Source: Epilithonimonas lactis
Lineage (GTDB): Bacteria; Bacteroidota; Bacteroidia; Flavobacteriales; Weeksellaceae
Assembly: GCF_900110605.1 (NCBI RefSeq)
Contig: NZ_FOFI01000006.1
Span: 124,001 to 188,000, forward strand
Reading direction: 5' to 3'
Length of the DNA: 64,000 nt
The notes under the pieces were generated by a model that was not told where the DNA came from, did not search any database, and was given only the letters and a program-made list of their open reading frames with translations. A program made the position numbers and the translations under genes. How positions within the stretch are numbered: position 1 is the first letter of the stretch; each line of letters starts with the position of its first letter. This document shows, piece after piece, positions 28,373 to 35,937 of this stretch.

Positions 28373-29479
28373 TTAAAATAATACTGGTATGCCATTCGGG
28401 AATTTTTTTCCCGTTGGTGTCTTCAGATATTCTTCAATCAAAATACTCTGTAGCTCCTCTAGAAAAAGCTTGTCTTTAAAACTTGTGGAATTTAATTTTT
28501 GCTTTCTACAATTTTTAATAAATTGTTTGTAAGATGTTTCAATTAGTTTCCTGTGTATTGGAAACAAAGTGTACTCACGTGTGAATTTTTCAAAACTCGT
28601 ATCAAGAATATCAAACCTTCTTTGAAAATATCCTAATCTGTATTTGACATTGCTGACAATTTGCATATCATCAATCAGATTCTCACTTTTAGGTTTTTGT
28701 GACCTTATAGGCTTAATGTAGATTTTATTCTTTGTAAAGCTATAGGTAAAAGAAATCCACGGTGTTCTATCCAGGTTTTTCTTCACCTGATATAAAAACT
28801 TGGTACAAAAATCTCCAGCTGTAGAATAATTTAAATTAAATTTTTTATTAAAAGTACTGAGAAGAATAGGTAACCCATTTATAGGTAAATTCTTATCAGG
28901 TATTCTATTCAACCATAATGCAAATAAAACGGGCTTACTATTTTTTAAATTATAAGCCAGTTTATATAAAACTGTATTATACTCCGACATAACAATTATT
29001 TTTCTAAACCAATATTGGCTTATTAAAAATACAGTATATCCTCTCTGCTTGTATGATGGGTTTGATATTAATCCTCCATAACTTTTTATTTCTATACCTT
29101 TGGAATTTAATGATTTATACCACTTCATCTTGTATTTGACTAAAAATTCATAAGCTTTTAAAATTTGATCGCTACTTTGAGATGGCGATATTTCAGCATT
29201 TTTAATACTCAATTGTACAAATACATTATTTTCTGTTTCAAATTCATTCTCAAATAAAGATAGCTGTTTGGGTCTATCTTCCGGTCTAAATTGTTGATTT
29301 TTAACTGAGAAAACAATACTAAAAATTATACGTAATGCCGTAATAGGTATGTCGACAAAACTCCCGTCTTTCATCAAATAATCATCATAGAATTCATTTG
29401 GAAAATAAATATAATCTACGCTAGAATTTTTCCAAAAGTATGTCTTCCTAACTTTTCTATTTTCGGAATTAGAATTCAT
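28373..29479 (-). CDS. Probable plasmid-type replication initiator
   Basis: The 368-residue protein has no signal peptide and is basic. Its middle and C-terminal parts have two winged-helix-like stretches (VLYKLAYNLKNSKPVLFALWL; FTKNKIYIKPI) in the arrangement of Rep_3-type initiators. The link is weak by sequence but strong by context: two DnaA boxes and nine 35-bp iterons lie 700-1200 bases upstream of its start. It would bind the iterons and open the origin. The preceding gene ends two bases before its ATG, so the two form one transcript. It may let the excised island replicate for a time. Confidence 0.6.
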   Translation of the reverse strand: MNSNSENRKVRKTYFWKNSSVDYIYFPNEFYDDYLMKDGSFVDIPITALRIIFSIVFSVKNQQFRPEDRPKQLSLFENEFETENNVFVQLSIKNAEISPSQSSDQILKAYEFLVKYKMKWYKSLNSKGIEIKSYGGLISNPSYKQRGYTVFLISQYWFRKIIVMSEYNTVLYKLAYNLKNSKPVLFALWLNRIPDKNLPINGLPILLSTFNKKFNLNYSTAGDFCTKFLYQVKKNLDRTPWISFTYSFTKNKIYIKPIRSQKPKSENLIDDMQIVSNVKYRLGYFQRRFDILDTSFEKFTREYTLFPIHRKLIETSYKQFIKNCRKQKLNSTSFKDKLFLEELQSILIEEYLKTPTGKKFPNGIPVLF

Positions 29480-29481
29480 AT

Positions 29482-29790
29482 CTAGATTTTTTTTCTGAAG
29501 GAATATTCAAGGGCAATATTTTCAATTGATGTTTTTGCTTTTACTGGATTTTTCAATAAATACTCATCAATCTTTTCTTTATCAAAAAATACCATTTTGC
29601 CATTAGGCTTGGAATAGTCAATTTCATCTTTGGATGTAAGTTTGTAAATATGTGATTCTTTGAATCCGCTGTAAAAACTAAAGTCTTTAACATTAAAAAC
29701 CTTTTTTGATAAATAAAGTCTTTCCTTTAACTCTGAGACTTCTTGAAGAAGTTGATTGAGTATTGTCATGATGATTTCGTCTTTGCTCAT
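29482..29790 (-). CDS. Excisionase-like helix-turn-helix protein
   Basis: With the ATG at 29788-29790 the product is 102 residues (MSKDEIIMTILNQLL...). An upstream in-frame start would add a hydrophobic N-terminus of 22 residues that does not belong to this family. A helical N-terminus is followed by a MerR/excisionase-type helix-turn-helix (FNVKDFSFYSGFKESHIYKL) and the wing FFDKEKIDEYL. Bacteroidota islands commonly carry such a protein next to the integrase to direct excision or to control Rep. Here it leads the initiator gene on the same strand. Confidence 0.7.
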   Translation of the reverse strand: MSKDEIIMTILNQLLQEVSELKERLYLSKKVFNVKDFSFYSGFKESHIYKLTSKDEIDYSKPNGKMVFFDKEKIDEYLLKNPVKAKTSIENIALEYSFRKKI

Positions 29791-29988
29791 TTTAACACTT
29801 GTTTGTTTTAATGAGACAAAAGTCAGTATTGATAATATAATACACAAGAGAATCAATTGGTTAAAGTCTAAATACTACTAAAAACAGGTTAAAAACTACT
29901 TTTGTGCTATCTGAATTGCGCACCAACTCATCTCAATTTTCGAAAAAGTATTTCATTTATTCAAAATTCTATTTTCCACACAGGAAGT

Positions 29989-30081
29989 GGGATTTGCACT
30001 CCTTTGCTTTGCATCACATTTTAGGATTTGCACTCTGGATACTAGGATTACAACTCCTTGCTGATTCGGAATTGCACTCCT
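29989..30081 (+). repeat. Four GGATTTGCACTCC-type direct repeats
   Basis: Copies start at 29990 (GGATTTGCACTCC), 30024 (GGATTTGCACTCT), 30045 (GGATTACAACTCC) and 30068 (GGAATTGCACTCC), spaced 34, 21 and 23 bases. They lie upstream of the excisionase-like gene, in the large gap before the iterons. They may be operators for the rep operon or a second type of iteron. Confidence 0.55.
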
Positions 30082-30181
30082 ACCGAAAAAGCTTCTAGCC
30101 ACCTCCAGTAAAGTATTTTCCGTACTTTATAAAAGTAATTATAAAAGTATTAAAAAGTTTTTTTTTTTAATAAAAGGAAAT

Positions 30182-30206
30182 TGTGGATAAAATCTACTGT
30201 GGATAA
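30182..30206 (+). other. Pair of DnaA boxes of origin 1
   Basis: TGTGGATAA, the exact complement of the DnaA box TTATCCACA, occurs at 30182-30190 and 30198-30206, 16 bases apart, about 180 bases before the iterons. With the AT-rich tracts nearby this supports an origin of replication. Confidence 0.7.
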
Positions 30207-30382
30207 CTTTTATACTAAGAAACTTCGAGGCGCAACTCTAAAGAAAGATGCGGAAGAAAAAAAATAATTGCATAATTATAATAATGTTCGAAAAAATTCG
30301 CTGTGCAAATTTATTAACCTAGCCGAAAAAAGTAAAATTTATTTTCAAAGCGTGCTCGAAAAAGTACACAGTTGTAATTCAC

Positions 30383-30690
30383 TACCTGCCTAAAAGAGTA
30401 TTAGGTTGCTAATCCCTAACCTGCCTAAAATAGTACAAGGTTGCTAATCTCAAACCTGCCTAAAATAGTACAAGGTTGCTAATCCCTAACCTGCCTAAAA
30501 AAGTACAAGGTTGCTAATCTCAAACCTGCCTAAAATAGTACAAGGTTGCTAATCTCAAACCTGCCTAAAATAGTACAAGGTTGCTAATCCCTACCCTGCC
30601 TAAAATAGTACAAGGTTTCTTACAAAACCTGCCTAATATAGTACCAGGTTGATACTCCCCAACCTGCCTAAAAAAGTGCAAGGTTACAAT
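30383..30690 (+). repeat. Nine 35-bp iterons, candidate replication origin 1
   Basis: CCTGCCTAAAATAGTACAAG repeats start at 30385, 30420, 30455, 30490, 30525, 30560, 30595, 30628 and 30663. The period is 35 bases except for one step of 33. Each unit carries the dyad AACCT...AGGTT. Spacers alternate between CTAATCCCTA and CTAATCTCAA forms. The outermost copies are the most diverged. This is the pattern of an iteron array bound by a Rep protein; the initiator gene at 28373 is the obvious partner. A protein-coding reading across it is not credible. Confidence 0.85.
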
Positions 30691-30699
30691 ACTAACAAT

Positions 30700-31187
30700 T
30701 TAATAGCCAAGTAGATGTGTTTTTTAGAGTTATAAAAAACCAATTAATTATTTTTTCTTTTTTCCGCATTCTTTTTATCTTATTTTAAATTTCCGACATT
30801 TTATAAAATAAAAATAGAAAATTATTACACTGATTATCATTGTGTTATGATTATTTTCTTATCTCTTAATTTTTTTTGCGAATAGTTTATAAAAAAATCG
30901 GTGTGAATAGCAAGATGTGTCTTTGTACCCACAAACTTTTCAAGTTTGGTCACAATTACCTTCTTGCCTTTTTTTCAAAAAGGGAAAAAAACTTCGGAAC
31001 TCGTATTTTTATTAAAACTGGGAATTTCTAAACAATTAATCAATTCAAAATACATAATGATAATTAACCCTAAAGTAGTATTTAGCATTAATTATTAGTC
31101 TTTAGACTGCATAGTGAACTAATTGTTGCCAATGATAAAATAACGCTTCATTTTTGCGTAAGCATTAGAAAAACGTTTATTGATAAA
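30700..31187. other. AT-rich gap before mobC, possible oriT
   Basis: No gene is seen. Two inverted repeats stand out: CAAACTTTTCAAGTTTG (30932-30947 region) and CCTTTTTTTCAAAAAGGG (around 30968-30984), next to CACAATTACCTTCTTGCC. Mobilisation origins often have such dyads just upstream of a MobC gene. This is position-based inference without a known nic-site match. Confidence 0.35.
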
Positions 31188-31541
31188 ATGGCAAATAAAG
31201 AAGCAATAATTAAATTCAGAATCGAAGTAAAAAGAAAAATTTCTTGGAAAAATATATGTACAAGAAGAAATATTTCTCTATCAGAAATGATTATCGATTC
31301 TGTAGAAAAAAGATTACCAAATTACGAAAGAAGAAAAGTATTATCATATATTGAAAAACAAGATAACAGTTTCGCAAAAGTAGAAAACAACATCAATCAA
31401 ATTGCACGGATAGCAAACAGTCAAAAATTTTTATCGAAGAACGATTTTGACAGTTTTAATTTAATACTGAAAGAAATATTGAGACTGAAGCAAGAACAAA
31501 ATAAAACTTTCATCCAATTCTACGCACTGCTAGCAAAATGA
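31188..31541 (+). CDS. MobC/BmgB-like mobilisation accessory protein
   Basis: The 117-residue basic protein has an N-terminal ribbon-helix-helix-like part (IKFRIEVKRKISWKNICTRR, LSEMIIDSV) and a C-terminal helical part with VENNINQIARIANSQKF, the common MobC pattern. Such proteins bind oriT and help a relaxase nick DNA. No relaxase gene follows it, nor is one seen elsewhere in the window, so it is an orphan and any transfer would need a relaxase in trans. A different small DNA-binding role cannot be excluded. Confidence 0.75.
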   Translation: MANKEAIIKFRIEVKRKISWKNICTRRNISLSEMIIDSVEKRLPNYERRKVLSYIEKQDNSFAKVENNINQIARIANSQKFLSKNDFDSFNLILKEILRLKQEQNKTFIQFYALLAK

Positions 31542-31625
31542 TTTTTTCATCAGATTCGGCTTCCAATTTCATATTAATCTTGCTCATAATTTTGAACTTA
31601 TAATTTTATAGACAGAGAAAACATA

Positions 31626-32180
31626 TTATTCCCAGATCACCGGGATGCTTTCAAAAACAGCATTGTATGGATTATTTTTGCTATCTTTTGCGTATATTTT
31701 AATTGTTAGAACCTTTATGAGTGGGAAAGCAGTTTCCGCTAAATCAGCTGCTGCAAATGTCATAGTCGCTTTAGTTGGTACTTCAGGTAATATGTTTTGT
31801 GCTCTTATTCTTTTTGGAGCAACAAGGACTTCGGAGGTTTGGAATTGATTTCCTTGTGGATCAATTATAAAAGCTTCTTCACATTGAAAAGATTTTCTCG
31901 CAGTAGATTCAGTATTCTGATAAATGAAAGTGACAGAGATTGTCTTGTCCTTTTTATGACCGTTTACCATTACAATGTCTAATTTCATCCCATCAATATC
32001 GACAGTTCGAATTGGTTTCAAAAGATTCAAAGTTTCTTTATAGTAATCAACTTGCTTGCTGAGTTCTGTAATTTGGTCTTTTTTATTTTTGAGTTCATTT
32101 TTCAAATCGGAGCAATCTGATTTTTGAGCAAATAGAATTTGGGAAAATGCAGATAATACTAAAATTAATTTTGATTTCAT
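31626..32180 (-). CDS. Secreted hypothetical protein with coiled coil
   Basis: I do not recognise this 184-residue protein. It has a signal peptide (residues 1-18, ending LFAQ), a short coiled coil (LKNELKNKKDQITELSKQVDYY) and then a beta-rich domain (LDIVMVNGHKKDKTISVTFIY; FIIDPQGNQF) that resembles an immunoglobulin-like fold. Its single pair of Cys may form a disulphide. It lies 23 bases from the next minus-strand gene, so the two could be one transcript. Both face against the flanking mobC and hsdM genes. Confidence 0.7.
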   Translation of the reverse strand: MKSKLILVLSAFSQILFAQKSDCSDLKNELKNKKDQITELSKQVDYYKETLNLLKPIRTVDIDGMKLDIVMVNGHKKDKTISVTFIYQNTESTARKSFQCEEAFIIDPQGNQFQTSEVLVAPKRIRAQNILPEVPTKATMTFAAADLAETAFPLIKVLTIKIYAKDSKNNPYNAVFESIPVIWE

Positions 32181-32203
32181 TATTTACGTTTTTAAGTTAA
32201 ATT

Positions 32204-32941
32204 TTAAGATGCTTTCGTGTCTCTAGCAGCGTATTGATTCAATATTTCTTCATAGTCGGTATGTCGAAGAAAATTTTGTACTATTTTATTGTACTGCTCC
32301 TTTGAGAGATAGCTTGAATTCATTGGAATGAAATTCAGAATTTCGGAAAAATGTCCTTTCATAAACATCAATATCTCCTCAGGTATTTCCTTTTGATGAA
32401 CTAGCTTCTGCGCCATTTCAATTTCCTGGAATTCCTCATCATCTTTAATATTATTTTTAGGATTCAGAAGTTTGAGGATTTTCTTGGCTGTTCTGATATT
32501 ACTTTCCATATAGCACAAAACCAAATTCATACGGTCAGATTTCGTTGATTTTACAACAAATTTTCTAAAGATATTTTCGAAATAAGAGATTGCCGACTTA
32601 ATGTCAGATTTGCCATCAGCGGTAATTCCTTCAATATGTTTTACAAACTCAAGATTGAATTGGTAAGCTTTTTCCGAAATTAGTTTTGGTTTTGCTGAAT
32701 TACCAAAAAGATAAAAATTGATGAATTTTTCAAGAACTACAAAATAGTCTTGGTTTCCAAGAGATGATTGTGATTTCATTTGTGTCTTTGAAGTAATCAG
32801 TCCAATTACTTCGATTATAAATGAAAAAGCACGAGACTGAAAGCCAATCCGTACATAGGTGCCGCGAAGAACCAGATAACCAGAAAGACTCAGCTCGTGC
32901 CAAAGCGACACGAGCATAAGTCTATCATTTTTGGTTATCAT
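32204..32941 (-). CDS. Hypothetical helical protein
   Basis: This 245-residue protein is unrecognised. It has no signal peptide or clear membrane segment and is predicted mostly helical from its composition (many Leu, Ile, Lys, Glu). Visible stretches include LWHELSLSGYLVLRGTY near the N-terminus and EIEMAQKLVHQKEIPEE. It is transcribed toward the secreted protein gene, with 23 bases between them, and divergently from hsdM, with a 246-base gap that should hold both promoters. A defence or cargo role is possible from location only. Confidence 0.65.
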   Translation of the reverse strand: MITKNDRLMLVSLWHELSLSGYLVLRGTYVRIGFQSRAFSFIIEVIGLITSKTQMKSQSSLGNQDYFVVLEKFINFYLFGNSAKPKLISEKAYQFNLEFVKHIEGITADGKSDIKSAISYFENIFRKFVVKSTKSDRMNLVLCYMESNIRTAKKILKLLNPKNNIKDDEEFQEIEMAQKLVHQKEIPEEILMFMKGHFSEILNFIPMNSSYLSKEQYNKIVQNFLRHTDYEEILNQYAARDTKAS

Positions 32942-33187
32942 TTAATAAAGTTCGCGGCTTTATGTACCAAAATAATAGCTTATGCTTTTATGTAATATTT
33001 TCTAACGCAAATATAATTGATTGCTTTCATTTGATGAAGTTAATTAACTTGAATTTTGCAAATCATTGGAATGTTTAACAAAGATTCTACAGTAATGAAT
33101 TTAATTCACATATTTACGGTTTTCCGTTTTTTTGCTTTAATTGCTTTTCTTATATTTAAAAGTTTTAAAATATTTATATAAAAATTA

Positions 33188-34750
33188 ATGACTAGAGAGC
33201 AGGAACGTGACGAGTTACATCGTGCGATATGGCAGATTGCCAATGATTTAAGAGGAAGTGTAGATGGGTGGGATTTTAAATCTTATGTTTTGGGAATCTT
33301 GTTTTACCGATTTATCTCGGAGAATCTTCAGACACATATCAATAAAGCAGAATGGGAAACAGGAAATACTGATTTCGATTATGCTAAGCTTTCTGATGAA
33401 GAGGCTGAATTTGGTCGTAAAGACACTGTAAACGAAAAAGGTTTTTACATTTTACCATCAGAACTTTTTTTCAATATCCAGATTAATGCGGAGAAGAATT
33501 CAAATTTGAATGTAGACCTACACCGAATATTTAAAGATATTGAATCATCTGCTAACGGAACAGACAGTGAAGATGATTTAAAAGGATTGTTTGACGATGT
33601 GGATGTGAACAGTAACAAACTTGGTGGAACTGTTGAACAACGAAATACACGATTAGGAAAAATCTTAAAGGCGATTGCGGGTCTTAGATTAGGTGATTAT
33701 CAGGAGAACAATATTGATGCTTTTGGTGATGCTTACGAATATCTGATGACGATGTATGCTAGTAATGCAGGAAAGTCTGGAGGAGAATTCTTTACACCTC
33801 AGGAAGTTTCTGAGCTACTTGCTGAAATTACTGTTGTAGGAAAAACTTCTGTAAACAAAGTTTATGATCCTGCGTGTGGTTCAGGTTCACTTCTATTGAA
33901 ATTCGCTAAAGTTTTAGGAAAAGAAAATGTACGACAAGGCTTTTATGGTCAAGAGGTAAATATCACAACTTATAACCTTTGCCGTATCAATATGTTTTTA
34001 CACGATATCAATTTTGAGAAATTTAATATTGGTCACGGTGATACTTTGATGGATCCTATGCATTGGGATGATGAACCATTTGATGCTATTGTTTCTAATC
34101 CTCCTTATTCTATCAAATGGGAAGGTGATGCCAATCCTTTGTTGATCAATGATCCCCGTTTTTCTCCCGCAGGCGTTTTAGCACCAAAGTCTAAAGCTGA
34201 TTTAGCATTTACCATGCACATGTTGTCTTGGTTGGCTACATCTGGAACGGCTGCTATTGTAGAATTTCCTGGTGTGTTGTACCGTGGAGGTGCAGAGCAG
34301 AAAATCCGTAAGTATTTGATTGATAATAATTATGTTGATGCTGTCATCCAGTTGCCTCCAGATTTATTCTTTGGAACCACCATCGCCACCTGCATTATTG
34401 TTCTTAAAAAAAGTAAAAAAGACAATGCTACTCTATTTATAGATGCGTCTGCCGAATTTACACGTGGTGGAAATAAAAATAAATTATCTGACACTCAACG
34501 CAAAAAGATTTTAAACGCTTTTGTTGCAAGAGAAGGGGTTGATCATTTTGCAAAACTGGTAGATAATAAAGAAATAGAGGCAAATGATTATAACATTGCC
34601 GTAAGCAGTTACATCGAGCAGCAAAATACGTCGGTCGCCACTGACATTATTATGCTGAACCAGCACATTGGTGAGATTGTGGCAAGACAAACGGAATTGC
34701 GAAAAGCGATTGATGCTATTGTTAATGATTTAGAAAATGTTGAGGTATGA
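33188..34750 (+). CDS. hsdM: Type I restriction-modification methyltransferase subunit
   Basis: The 520-residue protein has the N-terminal helical HsdM domain, the AdoMet-binding motif DPACGSGSLLLKF (about residue 227) and the catalytic NPPY (about 304), typical of N6-adenine methyltransferases. With HsdS it methylates a bipartite target site, protecting the host. It is the first gene of a plus-strand defence block. Its stop overlaps the hsdS start by four bases (ATGA), so translation is coupled. The length is normal for the family. Confidence 0.97.
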   Translation: MTREQERDELHRAIWQIANDLRGSVDGWDFKSYVLGILFYRFISENLQTHINKAEWETGNTDFDYAKLSDEEAEFGRKDTVNEKGFYILPSELFFNIQINAEKNSNLNVDLHRIFKDIESSANGTDSEDDLKGLFDDVDVNSNKLGGTVEQRNTRLGKILKAIAGLRLGDYQENNIDAFGDAYEYLMTMYASNAGKSGGEFFTPQEVSELLAEITVVGKTSVNKVYDPACGSGSLLLKFAKVLGKENVRQGFYGQEVNITTYNLCRINMFLHDINFEKFNIGHGDTLMDPMHWDDEPFDAIVSNPPYSIKWEGDANPLLINDPRFSPAGVLAPKSKADLAFTMHMLSWLATSGTAAIVEFPGVLYRGGAEQKIRKYLIDNNYVDAVIQLPPDLFFGTTIATCIIVLKKSKKDNATLFIDASAEFTRGGNKNKLSDTQRKKILNAFVAREGVDHFAKLVDNKEIEANDYNIAVSSYIEQQNTSVATDIIMLNQHIGEIVARQTELRKAIDAIVNDLENVEV

Positions 34751-35922
34751 GTAAAATTGAGAAGTTGATTGCTAAATTTTGTCCCAATGGAGCGGAATGG
34801 AAACAACTAGGCGAATTTTGTGAGATAAAAACAGGTAAAGGTATCACTAAAATCCAAGGAAATATCAACGGTTTGTATCCTATTATAAGCGGAGGTAAAC
34901 AACCTATGGGATATTTCGACTTTTACAATAGGGACGCAAACAATGTAACAATATCCAGAGTCGGAGCAAATGCTGGATTTGTTAGTTTTATAAAAGATAA
35001 ATTTTATTTAAATGACAAATGTTTTTCGGTTATTCCGAAAGATGTACTTAATAAAAAATATCTCTTTTATTATCTGAAAAATTATGAAGATAAAATAATT
35101 GACATGCAGAGTGAAGGTGGTGTTCCTACAATTAATACACAGAAAGTTGCAGGAATTTCAATTCCAATCCCACCACTTCCAGTTCAAGAAGAAATTGTAA
35201 AAATTCTTGACAAATTCACTCAGCTCGAGGCGGAGCTCGAGGCGGAGCTCGAGGCGGAGCTCGAGGCGCGTACTCGCCAATATGAATATTATAGAAACCA
35301 ATTGCTTGCTTTTGAAGGGAAAAAAGTAGAATGGAAAACTTTGGGACAAGTAGCATCCTCTCAGTTAGCTTATGGCTCCGGGGCATCAGCAGTTGATTAT
35401 TTTGATAATATCCGCTATATAAGAATTACTGATATTAAAGATGATGGCAATTTAATTGTCGACAAAAAATCTCCCAGTGAAATTGAGGAAAAATATATTC
35501 TAAATGATGGAGATATATTAATTGCCCGAAGTGGAGCTACTGTAGGAAAAACTTTTCATTATAAAAAAACAGAGGAGAAAGCGATATATGCTGGCTATCT
35601 AATTCGATTTGTAGCTGATAAAAAGCAAGTTTTATCAAAATATGTTTATCATTTTACAAAATCAAATTTATTTACCTCTTTTGTTGAAAACAATAAGAGT
35701 ACGGGTTCTCAACCAAATATAAACGCAAAACAATATAGTTCAATTAAAATCCCAATCCCATCCTTTGAAGAACAAGAACGTATCGTTAAGATTTTAGACC
35801 AGTTTGATGCTTTGGTCAATGATATTTCAGTTGGCTTACCGGCAGAAATAAAGGCAAGAAGAGCGCAGTACGAATATTACAGAGGAAAACTGTTGACCTT
35901 TCAACCACTAGTACATTCTTAA
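34747..35922 (+). CDS. hsdS: Type I restriction-modification specificity subunit
   Basis: The 391-residue protein has two target-recognition domains, each followed by a conserved helical segment: VQEEIVKILDKFTQLEAEL...RTRQYEYY (about 145-185) and EEQERIVKILDQFDALV...RRAQYEYYRGKLL (about 345-385). Each half reads one side of the split recognition sequence. The central segment carries four tandem LEAE-type tetrapeptides that set the distance between the halves. In EcoR124/EcoDXXI a change in the number of such repeats alters the spacer in the recognised DNA. Both domains look intact. Confidence 0.95.
   Translation: MSKIEKLIAKFCPNGAEWKQLGEFCEIKTGKGITKIQGNINGLYPIISGGKQPMGYFDFYNRDANNVTISRVGANAGFVSFIKDKFYLNDKCFSVIPKDVLNKKYLFYYLKNYEDKIIDMQSEGGVPTINTQKVAGISIPIPPLPVQEEIVKILDKFTQLEAELEAELEAELEARTRQYEYYRNQLLAFEGKKVEWKTLGQVASSQLAYGSGASAVDYFDNIRYIRITDIKDDGNLIVDKKSPSEIEEKYILNDGDILIARSGATVGKTFHYKKTEEKAIYAGYLIRFVADKKQVLSKYVYHFTKSNLFTSFVENNKSTGSQPNINAKQYSSIKIPIPSFEEQERIVKILDQFDALVNDISVGLPAEIKARRAQYEYYRGKLLTFQPLVHS
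35221..35268 (+). repeat. Four 12-bp tandem repeats inside hsdS
   Basis: Unit GAGCTCGAGGCG occurs four times without interruption (the first begins with C), coding QLEA-ELEA-ELEA-ELEA. The unit is highly G+C-rich within an AT-rich gene, so it is prone to slippage, and each step would add or remove four residues in frame in the spacer helix. Confidence 0.95.
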
Positions 35923-35937
35923 AAACTCTAAAAAACT

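Noticed and set aside
29904-30098. 64-residue plus-strand frame over the GGATTTGCACTCC repeats
   Set aside because: The repeated phrase FALHH/FALWI comes from the DNA repeat; no coding sign otherwise.
30383-30690. CRISPR array
   Set aside because: The 35-base period contains a 20-base conserved unit but spacers are near-identical, not unique, and there is no cas gene; it is an iteron array.
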